From the NCBI GenBank assembly GCA_963739235.1, contig CAVTZY010000028.1, positions 1 through 64,000 of the forward strand: 64,000 bases of DNA. Direction: 5' to 3'. The position numbers and the translations under genes were made by a program. Shown here piece by piece: positions 54,261-62,137 of the stretch; within the stretch, counting starts at the first letter, position 1, and every line of letters begins with the position of its first letter. The DNA is from JAFNAG01 sp963739235 (GTDB taxonomy: Bacteria > Acidobacteriota > UBA6911). A model generated the notes under the pieces. That model was given only the letters and a program-made list of their open reading frames with translations. It had not been told where the DNA came from and did not search any database.

Positions 54261-55646
54261 TTATCGTTTGACTTTTTTCATTCTGGCCTCGAGATCACTG
54301 AAATCGAGCTTCGAATCCCGCGTGATGGTCACCGGCGGCAGCCGTTTCCGCTTGAAATCAAAACAATCGAGCATGTCGTTGGACCTGTGATCCCGCTCGG
54401 TCAGCGGCTTCAGGCCGAAACGGGTCTCGATCAGCTTCAGGGGTGACGTAAAGTCAAAATGCGTATGGCTGATAAATCCGGACTTTGCATAAGGCGAGAT
54501 GACGAGCGTAGGCACGCGTGGACCAAAGCCATACTTGTCGACTTCCGGAGGCGGCACATGATCGTAGAAGCCGCCATAATCGTCCCATGTCACAATGATC
54601 ACGGTGTCGTTCCAATACTTGCTCCGCATGACCGCATTGAGCAACTCCGTCACATGCCACATGCCGCGCTGCACGTCCGCTGGAGGATGCTCGCTGTCCG
54701 GAGCTGTCGGAACAATCCAAGCCACCTCGGGAAGATGATTGGAGCGCAGATCCTCAAAGAATGTGGAGAGCGATACCAGGTGGTCCATCAGCTTAGGGTT
54801 TTCTTGAAACGATTTGAATCCCGGCAGCGGGTTCCACAAACTATGTGCTTTCGGGTTCGGCTTCTCATCGTAATATTTCCAGGACACATTTGATGCCTGC
54901 AGCAATTCCGCCATCGTTGGAAACGTATAGACTCCATCTTCCCGCGCGATCCCCGGGGGCGGGTTGTTCACCAGGCCGCCGGATTGTGCCGCTATCGTGT
55001 ACAGGTGATTGGGCTCGCTGGGCCCCATCAAAGAGGAGAAAAAACTGTCACAGAGTGTGAATCGACGCGCGTATTCCCAATAGTTGGGAATCTCGTGATA
55101 ATCATAATAGGAGAGAGTATTGAGCACCCAATCTGGAGGGGGGCCTGCGGGGGGCGGTGATGCCGACCTTCCGCCAAACTGTCCGCCCCGTGCTGCCAGA
55201 CCCTGGCGTCCCCGCCCTCTGGCTGCTTGAGCATCGACCGGCTTGGGGTGAACCAGTTCGGGTTCCGGCTGGGGGACTTCTCCCTTCCAGTAGTATTGCA
55301 ATGCCCGCGGCCATTCCGCCCAAAGGAATCCATCCATTTTCCCGTTGTCATATGCGGTCTTGGCCGCTTGCCAGCTGTGCGACAGGTCTTGCGGGATCGT
55401 GAAGGAGTGAAGATGAAACGGGGCAACCTCTGGTGGCCCTCCCGGGCGATAGGGCAATTTGGTTCCCGGAGGAATTCCATTGGCACCGGGGAATGTGCCA
55501 AAGTAATTGTCGAAGGTGCGGTTCTCTTGAATGACGTAAATGAAGTGATTGATCGGAATGGCCGGCGGGGACGGCCCCAGGTTTGGAGCCCCAGCCATTG
55601 ACAACCACACGGCCAGCCCGACCGTGAAGCCTGCACGGGCGATCAT
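54261..55646 (-). CDS. Phospholipase C / acid phosphatase-type phosphoesterase, secreted
   Basis: A 461-residue protein with a signal peptide (GFTVGLAVWLSMAGAP). The family motif is at the start of the mature part: INHFIYVIQENRTFDNYFGT holds the nucleophile Thr and Glu/Asn. It is followed by DLSHSWQAAKTAYDNGKMDG, EIPNYWEYARRFTLCDSFFS, IVTWDDYGGFYDHVPPPEVD and HTHFDFTSPLKLIETRFGL (metal ligands). The arrangement matches the PlcC/AcpA superfamily that cleaves phosphate monoesters or phospholipids in the periplasm. An Ala/Arg/Gly-rich insert (VDAQAARGRGRQGL) near residue 145 is unusual. Confidence 0.9.
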   Translation of the reverse strand: MIARAGFTVGLAVWLSMAGAPNLGPSPPAIPINHFIYVIQENRTFDNYFGTFPGANGIPPGTKLPYRPGGPPEVAPFHLHSFTIPQDLSHSWQAAKTAYDNGKMDGFLWAEWPRALQYYWKGEVPQPEPELVHPKPVDAQAARGRGRQGLAARGGQFGGRSASPPPAGPPPDWVLNTLSYYDYHEIPNYWEYARRFTLCDSFFSSLMGPSEPNHLYTIAAQSGGLVNNPPPGIAREDGVYTFPTMAELLQASNVSWKYYDEKPNPKAHSLWNPLPGFKSFQENPKLMDHLVSLSTFFEDLRSNHLPEVAWIVPTAPDSEHPPADVQRGMWHVTELLNAVMRSKYWNDTVIIVTWDDYGGFYDHVPPPEVDKYGFGPRVPTLVISPYAKSGFISHTHFDFTSPLKLIETRFGLKPLTERDHRSNDMLDCFDFKRKRLPPVTITRDSKLDFSDLEARMKKVKR

Positions 55647-55750
55647 GAATCACCTCGCCAGGTGGAATTTCCGTAACCTGTAAGCTTCAACGCAGTCCTT
55701 CATGCGCGTGGCGCACACCCAGGTGCATGAAAATTAATGGCCTTCTTAAG

Positions 55751-55816
55751 GCAGCCACGAATGACACGAAGCGCCGCCCGCGCGGGCCAGCAAAGGTTCG
55801 TGCCATTCGTGGCTGC
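55751..55816. repeat. 20-base inverted repeat, large hairpin
   Basis: GCAGCCACGAATGACACGAA (55751-55770) pairs with 55797-55816, with one mismatch across 20 bases. The 26-base GC-rich loop sits between. The right arm begins the repeat that recurs at 62062-62107. Confidence 0.8.
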
Positions 55817-55845
55817 CTTTGCAGTTCTGAGGTGAGTTATTTTCG
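55800..55845 (+). repeat. Dispersed 46-base repeat, copy 1
   Basis: It matches 62062-62107 at 40 of 46 positions in the same orientation (GTG.CATTCGTGGCTG...). Both copies are intergenic. Its first part is the right arm of the hairpin. Confidence 0.75.
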
Positions 55846-55961
55846 CAACAAAGAGCACAGTGACCGCAGAGAACTTCTTGCGAATGGCTTTTCTCTGTGG
55901 CCTCTGCGCCCTCCGCGTTGAGCGGTTGTTTTTCCAGCCTAAATGGCAAGGATTAGCATGC

Positions 55962-58376
55962 TCAACGCTCGCCTGCCGGCCTCGGGCCGGCATTCTTCAC
56001 ATATTTGTCCAACCAGTTCAACATCTCCGTTATGACGTGTTTGTTCGACTCGGCAGCTGCATAACCGTGTGCCTCGTAAGGAAGCGTTACGTAGCGGACC
56101 GTGGCGCCGAAGCCCTTGAGGGCCATGTAAAAGCGTTCGGACTGAATCGGGAAAGTGCCGGAATTGTCATCCATCTCGCCGTGAATGAGCAGGATCGGAT
56201 CTTTCACCTTATTCGCGTACCAGAAAGGTGACATCTTGGCGTACAGGTCTGGAACCTCCCAGAAGTTACGCGTCTCACTCTGGAAGCCGAACGGCGTGAG
56301 CGTGCGGTTGTAAGCGCCGCTGCGCGCGGTGCCGGCACGGAACAAGCGCGAATGTGCCAGCAGGTTGGCCGTCATGAAGGCGCCGTAACTATGCCCCCCG
56401 ACCCCGAACCGATCGCGATCAGCTATGCCCATGTCGACCGCCTTGTTGATTGCCGCCTCAGCGCTGGCGACCAGCTGCTCGACATACGTGTCGTTGGCGG
56501 TTTCTCCCGGACCGATGATCGGCATCGTTGGATTGTCGAAAACGGCGTAGCCCTGTGTCAGAAGCAGCAGATGGGAAGCGCCGCCGACCGAAGTGAAGCG
56601 GTTCTGGCTGCCGCTTACCTGGCCGGCAACGTCGGCACTGGTGAACTCGGTCGGGTACGCCCAGACGAACATGGGATAGCGGGTGCCCGGCTTGTAGTCG
56701 GTCGGCAGATAGATCGTGCCGTTGAGCTGAACGCCGTCCTTTCGCTGGTAAGTGACGAACTGCCTCGAAACGGCCGACAGTTGAGGATGAGGATCTTTGA
56801 ATGCGGTGACCGCCTTCAACGTCAGCGTCGCAGTGTCGCGGATATAGTAGTTGGGCGGTTCCGTTTTGGTCTGGCGGCTCGTCATGATGCGGGCCGCGTT
56901 GTCGTCCAGGAGGGCGACAACGGATTCGTAACTGGTGTCGTCGCACTGCCACAGGCGTTCGGGCTTGAGCGTCTTCAGGTTGAATCGATCGAGGAACGGC
57001 CGATCGCCCTTCGGCGATGCGCCTGCGCCATTCAGATAAATGCTGTCGCCGATCTGAATGACGTTGCCGGTGGCGGGGCGTGCCATCGGAAAGCCCGGAT
57101 CGCCATATCGATCCTGCTGGCGAAGTTCCCAGATTTTTGTCGGCGTGGAACTGAAACCGGCGGGATAGATCCAGGCGCGGCGCATTCGTGTTTCTCGATC
57201 GCTTTCGCTCACCAGGATGGCGCCCTTCTCAGTGAATTGCATGCCTCCGGCGCGCCACTGCATCTGCCGCAATTCGGCCGGTTGGCCGGTAAAAGGCGCC
57301 TTAAGGGACAGGAAGCGATCGCGGAACGGCACTTTGTTCGCCGGGTCCCCTTTGTCGAGCGCCTCAGTGTAGATAAGCGTAGCCGGTTCAAGCGGGTGCC
57401 AGCGGAAGGAACGCGATCCGGGGAAGACGCCATTGCGCGGGAACGTGTCGGCCATAGGCATGTCGGCCAGCTGCTTGACGGGCTTGCCGGTCTTGTCCCA
57501 CAACTCGACCTCACGAGGGAAGTCGCTGGCCGGCACGACATACGAGAACGGCCGCTTGATGCGCGTCACGATAAGCCAGTTCGCATCGGTGGAAACATTG
57601 GCGCCGGCGTAGATGGCCGGCTTCCCGAACAGCGTTTTTTTGCCCGTAAGATCGACCCAGGCGAGCTGGCTGGTATAGAAATACTCGTAGAGAGACTCGT
57701 CGTAGGGATTCTTGAGCAGATCTTCATATGTGGCGGCCGGCGCCACACGGCCGGCGTTCTCCTGGATTGCCGGTCCGGTCGGGACCGATGGAGATTTTGG
57801 TTCGGGTCCGCGACCTTCCGGGATCAGCCGGCAGAGGAAGCCGGATGAATCATCCAACCAGCTGCAGCCCCCACCCAATCCATTAATGCCGCCTGGGAGG
57901 ATCTGTCTGACCTGAGCGGAGGAGGGTTCAGCGATGTAAAGCTGGATGCCATTGGGCATCGTGGCCGTAATCGCGATTTTCTTGCCGTCAGGCGCGAAGC
58001 TGGCACTGTAGGTGCCTCCCGGCGGCACAACGAGATTGCGCTCGGTGCCTGTCGCTACATCTTTGAGCGCAAGCCGTGTCGTGCCATTCAGTACCCGGGG
58101 GCCGTTTGTGCGCGGGTTGATGCGGGAGCCGGCCAGCCGGTAGAATGGCGCCGAAACTTCGGCAATAGCCGGCATACTGCGCCGATAGGAGAGCACCATC
58201 ATTGAGCGATCCGGCGACAGCGATACTCCCGGCAGCGGTTCCGCATCCATGATATCGGCGATGACCTTCGGCGGCGTCAAATAACGCGTTGCCGCGGGCT
58301 CCTGCGCCAACGGCGCGACTCGCAGCCCAATCACAAGGAAAAATCCCAAACTCGCTATCAGAATAATCTTGCGCAT
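55962..58376 (-). CDS. Secreted S9 prolyl oligopeptidase-family peptidase
   Basis: The start is ATG at 58376 (MRKIILIASLGFFLVIGLRV), chosen for its signal peptide and the upstream GAGGGA; the open frame extends to 58472. It has about 804 residues. A beta-propeller region (VSLSPDRSMMVLSYRRSMPA, ASFAPDGKKIAITATMPNG) is followed by an alpha/beta hydrolase: FVWAYPTEFTSADVA, FGVGGHSYGAFMTANLLAHS with the catalytic Ser, LIHGEMDDNSGTFPIQSERF with the Asp, and LPYEAHGYAAAESNKH with the His. All catalytic residues are present. It lies in the periplasm or is secreted. Confidence 0.93.
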   Translation of the reverse strand: MRKIILIASLGFFLVIGLRVAPLAQEPAATRYLTPPKVIADIMDAEPLPGVSLSPDRSMMVLSYRRSMPAIAEVSAPFYRLAGSRINPRTNGPRVLNGTTRLALKDVATGTERNLVVPPGGTYSASFAPDGKKIAITATMPNGIQLYIAEPSSAQVRQILPGGINGLGGGCSWLDDSSGFLCRLIPEGRGPEPKSPSVPTGPAIQENAGRVAPAATYEDLLKNPYDESLYEYFYTSQLAWVDLTGKKTLFGKPAIYAGANVSTDANWLIVTRIKRPFSYVVPASDFPREVELWDKTGKPVKQLADMPMADTFPRNGVFPGSRSFRWHPLEPATLIYTEALDKGDPANKVPFRDRFLSLKAPFTGQPAELRQMQWRAGGMQFTEKGAILVSESDRETRMRRAWIYPAGFSSTPTKIWELRQQDRYGDPGFPMARPATGNVIQIGDSIYLNGAGASPKGDRPFLDRFNLKTLKPERLWQCDDTSYESVVALLDDNAARIMTSRQTKTEPPNYYIRDTATLTLKAVTAFKDPHPQLSAVSRQFVTYQRKDGVQLNGTIYLPTDYKPGTRYPMFVWAYPTEFTSADVAGQVSGSQNRFTSVGGASHLLLLTQGYAVFDNPTMPIIGPGETANDTYVEQLVASAEAAINKAVDMGIADRDRFGVGGHSYGAFMTANLLAHSRLFRAGTARSGAYNRTLTPFGFQSETRNFWEVPDLYAKMSPFWYANKVKDPILLIHGEMDDNSGTFPIQSERFYMALKGFGATVRYVTLPYEAHGYAAAESNKHVITEMLNWLDKYVKNAGPRPAGER

Positions 58377-58528
58377 GGCATCCCTCGCTGCAGTTGGTAG
58401 GTTGATTTCTCGAGCCCTACTCATATGACATTCGGTCACGGCGCACAAGTGGAAAAATTCATTTTGTGGCAAGCAAATGATCTGTCCGGGGCTTGTCGTC
58501 GGTTGCAGTGTCTGAAGCGCACAACCCG

Positions 58529-59920
58529 TCAGCCGGTTTCGCCGGCAACGCGAAGGACTACGATTGTGCGGTCATCATGGGGTTGCCGCCGGGCGGGAAT
58601 GTCTCCTGCATGCTCCTCAATAGCCAGCACGATATCCTCTGCGATCCGTTCCGCTGTGGTGCAATCCCCCCCATTCGCCAGACGCGAAATCAGCCTCTCC
58701 ACGCCGAATTCCTCCTCCAGCGCGTTGGTCTGCTCGTGAATCCCATCGGAGCAGAAGACAACGATGTCGCCAAGCTGCAGACTCAGGCAGACCGATTCGT
58801 AGACAGTGTTGGGAAATATGCCCAGGGGAATGCCCGCGATGTCAATCGTAGACACACAACGGTCACGCACGAGCAACGGCTGCGGGAAGCCGGCGCTGGC
58901 CAGGCTGAGCTCGCCCCGGGCGGGGTCGTAAACCGCGAATGCCATGGTGATAAATCGGCCGCGGCCCCCGGGCATGAGCAGGTGGCCGTTAAGATCAGCC
59001 AGCATTTCGGCCGGAGAGGAAGGCGAGTGCACGGCGTGCTCACGCAAAATGCCTACGCCCAGCGCCGCAAGCAGCGCGGCGGCCGGTCCCTTGCCGGCAA
59101 CGTCGCCAACCGCGATAGCCAAACGCCCGTCTGCATAGCGCAGAAAATCATAAAAATCCCCGCCCAGTTCTTGCGCAGGGTGGTAGCGCACTGCGATTTC
59201 AATCCCCGGCAGCTTGGGCATTTCTGTCGGCAGCAGCAGTTGCTGCACTTCCCGTGCCCGATCCAAGTCGTCGCTCTTGCGCTGCTCGGCCCGGCGCAAC
59301 TGCTCATACAGACGAGCATTTTCCAGTGCGATCGCAACGGTTGCCGCCAGGGTTGTGAGCATCTGCTCATGATCCTGCGTGAAGGCGTTCGGCTCGAGGC
59401 ATTCGAGGTCGAGGACGCCAAGCAGCCGGTCCTTCACAATCAAAGGCACGACCAGCTCCGACTCGATGTTCGGCGCGCCCATGCACCGAACATATCTCGG
59501 GTCGGATCCCACATGGTTCACCCGAATCGGCGTGCGTTCAAGCGCGGCGTTGCCGCACAGCCCTTCGCCCAGTGCCAAAGTCGATCGGATCTGAATCCGC
59601 TGGTCGTACTGCCGAGAGAGCGCGTGCTGCAGGCGCTGAGTTTCGTCATTCAAGAGCATTACATTGAAAACGTCGTAATCCACCAGCTGCTTGACACGAT
59701 CGCCCACTGCCCGCAGCAACTCCTCGAAATCGAGGATCGAGGTCAGCTCTTTGCCGATGTCGTACAACAGGGAAAGGATGCGTGCCTGCTCCATGAGCGT
59801 CGAAGCAGGTTCGGCTTCGCCAGCCTGGAGCGCAACCCCTGTGCTGACGACCTGCGCCGAGATTGAGTCTACAGCCGGCGATGAATGCATCGGTACCGGA
59901 TTGACCTGTCGCTCCACCAT
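58529..59920 (-). CDS. GAF-SpoIIE family protein phosphatase (RsbU-like)
   Basis: A 463-residue cytoplasmic protein. The N-terminal GAF domain covers about 50-210 (FEELLRAVGDRVKQLVDYDV, LGEGLCGNAALERTPIRV, ELVVPLIVKDRLLGVLDLE). A helix with REVQQLLLPTEMPKLPGIEI, the usual linker before PP2C/SpoIIE domains, follows. The phosphatase then has ELGGDFYDFLRYADGRLAIA, VGDVAGKGPAAALLAALGVG and VVFCSDGIHEQTNALEEEFG, with the metal-binding Asp residues. It would dephosphorylate an anti-anti-sigma factor in a partner-switching module; no partner gene lies in the window. Confidence 0.92.
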   Translation of the reverse strand: MVERQVNPVPMHSSPAVDSISAQVVSTGVALQAGEAEPASTLMEQARILSLLYDIGKELTSILDFEELLRAVGDRVKQLVDYDVFNVMLLNDETQRLQHALSRQYDQRIQIRSTLALGEGLCGNAALERTPIRVNHVGSDPRYVRCMGAPNIESELVVPLIVKDRLLGVLDLECLEPNAFTQDHEQMLTTLAATVAIALENARLYEQLRRAEQRKSDDLDRAREVQQLLLPTEMPKLPGIEIAVRYHPAQELGGDFYDFLRYADGRLAIAVGDVAGKGPAAALLAALGVGILREHAVHSPSSPAEMLADLNGHLLMPGGRGRFITMAFAVYDPARGELSLASAGFPQPLLVRDRCVSTIDIAGIPLGIFPNTVYESVCLSLQLGDIVVFCSDGIHEQTNALEEEFGVERLISRLANGGDCTTAERIAEDIVLAIEEHAGDIPARRQPHDDRTIVVLRVAGETG

Positions 59921-60195
59921 ACCACTCCCCCTTTTCTCCGGGCCCGGGAGCTCGTCTGGGTGCTCCCGAATCCTCTGCCGCGCAGCCGAGATCCGGGCCT
60001 CTGATACAATTTTATCTCACCGCGCCGGCGAGAAACAGGGGCATATCCATGCCGCCGAATTTATCCGACGCGGATACCCGCGAGCAGGTAGCTGTGTGGT
60101 GCAGCAACGCTATCCGCTGACTCGGTGGAAATCTGGAACTGTCATTACCCGGGATATGCTAATGTAATTAAGGATCAACTGAGGAGGCAGGGTTT

Positions 60196-60585
60196 ATGAG
60201 AGCTGGAACGAGCTGGTTGCTGGCGATTTTTCTGTTGTGTGGCACCGCATCGATTTTTGGGCAGAACAAAGATTTGAGCGGAACCTGGCTTGGAGAAACC
60301 GTTGTGCCCAACGCGGAGGATAAGGACGTCATAACCATGGTTCTCAAGAAGGCGGGGAACGCCTACACGGGAACTATCAGCGATTCCCTCGGGATGGTGA
60401 ATGGCGCACCCCTGGAAAAAGTGAAATTTGAGAACGATACGTTGAGCTTCGAGTTCGTCGTTCCCGCGGGCGGCCAGGACCATAGAGCCAGGACGACGCT
60501 CAAGATCAGCGGAGAAAAACTGGTGGGCTCCTGGGAGACTGAGGACGGTGCCAGCGGCGCGCTTGAAATGGCACGCATGAAATAG
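60196..60585 (+). CDS. Small secreted protein of unknown function
   Basis: A 129-residue protein with a good signal peptide (SWLLAIFLLCGTASIFGQ) and a strong GAGGAGG site eight bases ahead. The mature part begins DLSGTWLGETVV and has regular beta strands (NAYTGTISDSLGM, GEKLVGSWETEDGASGAL), like small lipocalin-like barrel proteins common in Acidobacteriota. No catalytic residue can be proposed. Confidence 0.75.
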   Translation: MRAGTSWLLAIFLLCGTASIFGQNKDLSGTWLGETVVPNAEDKDVITMVLKKAGNAYTGTISDSLGMVNGAPLEKVKFENDTLSFEFVVPAGGQDHRARTTLKISGEKLVGSWETEDGASGALEMARMK

Positions 60586-60634
60586 CGTATCAAAGGGTGA
60601 TGCCTTACACGGGCAGAGCCGGGCCGGCTTGAAT

Positions 60635-60793
60635 CTACGTTCGCCTGAATCCTCGCGACAACCCACCCAATAGGAGCAATGCTCCCGCGAATACGCAGCC
60701 GCTGACGAAGGGCGGGATCGCGGACGTCAGAACGCGGGTCGCCAACACAACGCAAATTCCCAGGAAGAGTAGTCCGGCCGCTTTTCCGTTCAT
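60635..60793 (-). CDS. Small two-helix membrane protein
   Basis: A 52-residue product from ATG 60793 with GAGGA upstream. It has two hydrophobic segments (AAGLLFLGICVVLATRVL and FVSGCVFAGALLLLGGL) and a basic tail (SRGFRRT). The family is unknown. An in-frame start further up at 60829 is less likely. Confidence 0.5.
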   Translation of the reverse strand: MNGKAAGLLFLGICVVLATRVLTSAIPPFVSGCVFAGALLLLGGLSRGFRRT

Positions 60794-61033
60794 ATCATTT
60801 CCTCTATGTGCGCGATCCAATTGTGTCACCAGCAGGCTACAGAATCAAGCGCCGGACTTGGCATCCACGCCGCATCAAGCATCAGCCGGAGTTGCAGCAA
60901 GGAGATTTCCCGGAGTACTTTGCGGTGACATGCAGGCGACTGCCCCGCACAAAAACAATGGTAGCCAAGAGGAGCGTGTCCGTATACGATACGCTCCAAT
61001 CTGGATTTTGATCTGTTCTTGAGGAGGGCAAAG

Positions 61034-61876
61034 ATGAGGGTATCGCGTACAGTCAATAGATTGTTCCTGGTATTTTGTGTGTTGATGCTGGCTGCCGGCG
61101 TTTGCGCGCAGGCGCAACAGGCGCAGCAAACGAAACCGTTCCAGCCTGAGGTCGGCCAGCCCGGCAAGGACGTGGTGTGGGTGCCGACGCCGCAAGCACT
61201 GGTCGACAAGATGCTCGACATGGCGAAGGTCACCCACAGGATTTTGTGATGGACCTCGGCTCCGGCGACGGGCGCACGGTCATCACCGCGGCCAAACGCG
61301 GCGCTCGCGCCCTGGGCATCGAATACAATCCCGACATGGTTGAGCTGTCGATGGCCAATGCCGCCAAAGAGGGCGTCAGCGACAAGGCCAAGTTCATGAA
61401 GGCCGACCTGTTCGAGACCGACTTCTCCCAGGCGACCGTGATCACCATGTTTCTGCTGCCGGAGATCAACCTCAAACTGCGGCCGAAGATCCTCGACATG
61501 AAGCCGGGTACGCGGGTTGTGTCCAACAGCTTCCGCATGGAAGACTGGGAACCCGACGAGACCGCGACGGTTGGGGAAGGGTGCACAACCTGGTGCACAG
61601 CCCTCCTCTGGATCGTGCCTGCCAAAGTCGGTGGCAAATGGCGGCTCGGCGACCGGAGATTTGGCACTTACGCAGACGTTCCAGATGCTGAGCGGCATGC
61701 TGAACGCCAACGGCAAGAGCATGCCTATATCGGATGCCAAAATGCGCGGTGACCAGATCACGTTCACGGCCGGTGGTGCGGTCTACGCCGGGCGCGTGAG
61801 AGGCAACGTGATGGATGGGACGGCCAAGACCGGCGCGAGCAGCGCAGCCTGGAGCGCGACCCGAGCCGATAAGTAG
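61034..61876 (+). pseudogene. Exported class I SAM methyltransferase-like protein, two frameshifts
   Basis: The start is ATG 61034 with GAGGAGG. The signal peptide (VNRLFLVFCVLMLAAGVCAQ) leads to VPTPQALVDKMLDMAKVT. A base is missing near 61215 (HRIL versus PQDFVMDLGSGDGRTVITAA, the SAM loop). The second frame gives ALGIEYNPDMVELSMANAAK and ADLFETDFSQATVITMFLLP. Near 61650 one extra base returns to the first frame, giving GDLALTQTFQMLSGMLNANG and a C-terminal beta domain (GDQITFTAGGAVYAGRVRGN). With both slips corrected the protein has about 280 residues. This is a known family of exported methyltransferase-like proteins; the substrate is unknown. Confidence 0.75.
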
Positions 61877-62061
61877 CCTCCCGACCACATAGAGCGCGTC
61901 CACGGGGTGCGGTCAAATCTCCATCGAGGTTGATCGCACCGCCCGTGGTCATCGATAATCGAGCGATCCGTAACCACCTGCTGACCAGGGGCCTTGCGCC
62001 TCGGCCTGGCCATCGTCCGTTTGCGCCGCGTGCGTGGATAGGGCTTGGCTTATGCGTATCT

Positions 62062-62107
62062 GTGTCATTCGTGGCTGTTTTTGCAGTTTTGAGGCAAGTT
62101 ATTTTCG
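62062..62107 (+). repeat. Dispersed 46-base repeat, copy 2
   Basis: It matches 55800-55845 with six substitutions and no gaps. It lies just upstream of the M14 carboxypeptidase start, within 31 bases, so it may be part of its leader. Confidence 0.75.
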
Positions 62108-62137
62108 AAGAAGGTCTCAGGAAGGGAGAATGTTGCC

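Larger units (their letters stand above)
55647..55961. other. Intergenic region with a long hairpin and dispersed repeat
   Basis: 315 bases between two minus-strand genes. It holds a 20-base inverted repeat (55751-55816) and the left copy of a dispersed 46-base repeat. The short ORFs here have no merit. Confidence 0.55.

Noticed and set aside
56352..57848. 498-codon plus-strand ORF
   Set aside because: It is a shadow of the S9 peptidase gene on the other strand; the real gene has a signal peptide and catalytic triad.
58493..59866. 457-codon plus-strand ORF
   Set aside because: It is a shadow of the GAF-SpoIIE phosphatase gene on the other strand.
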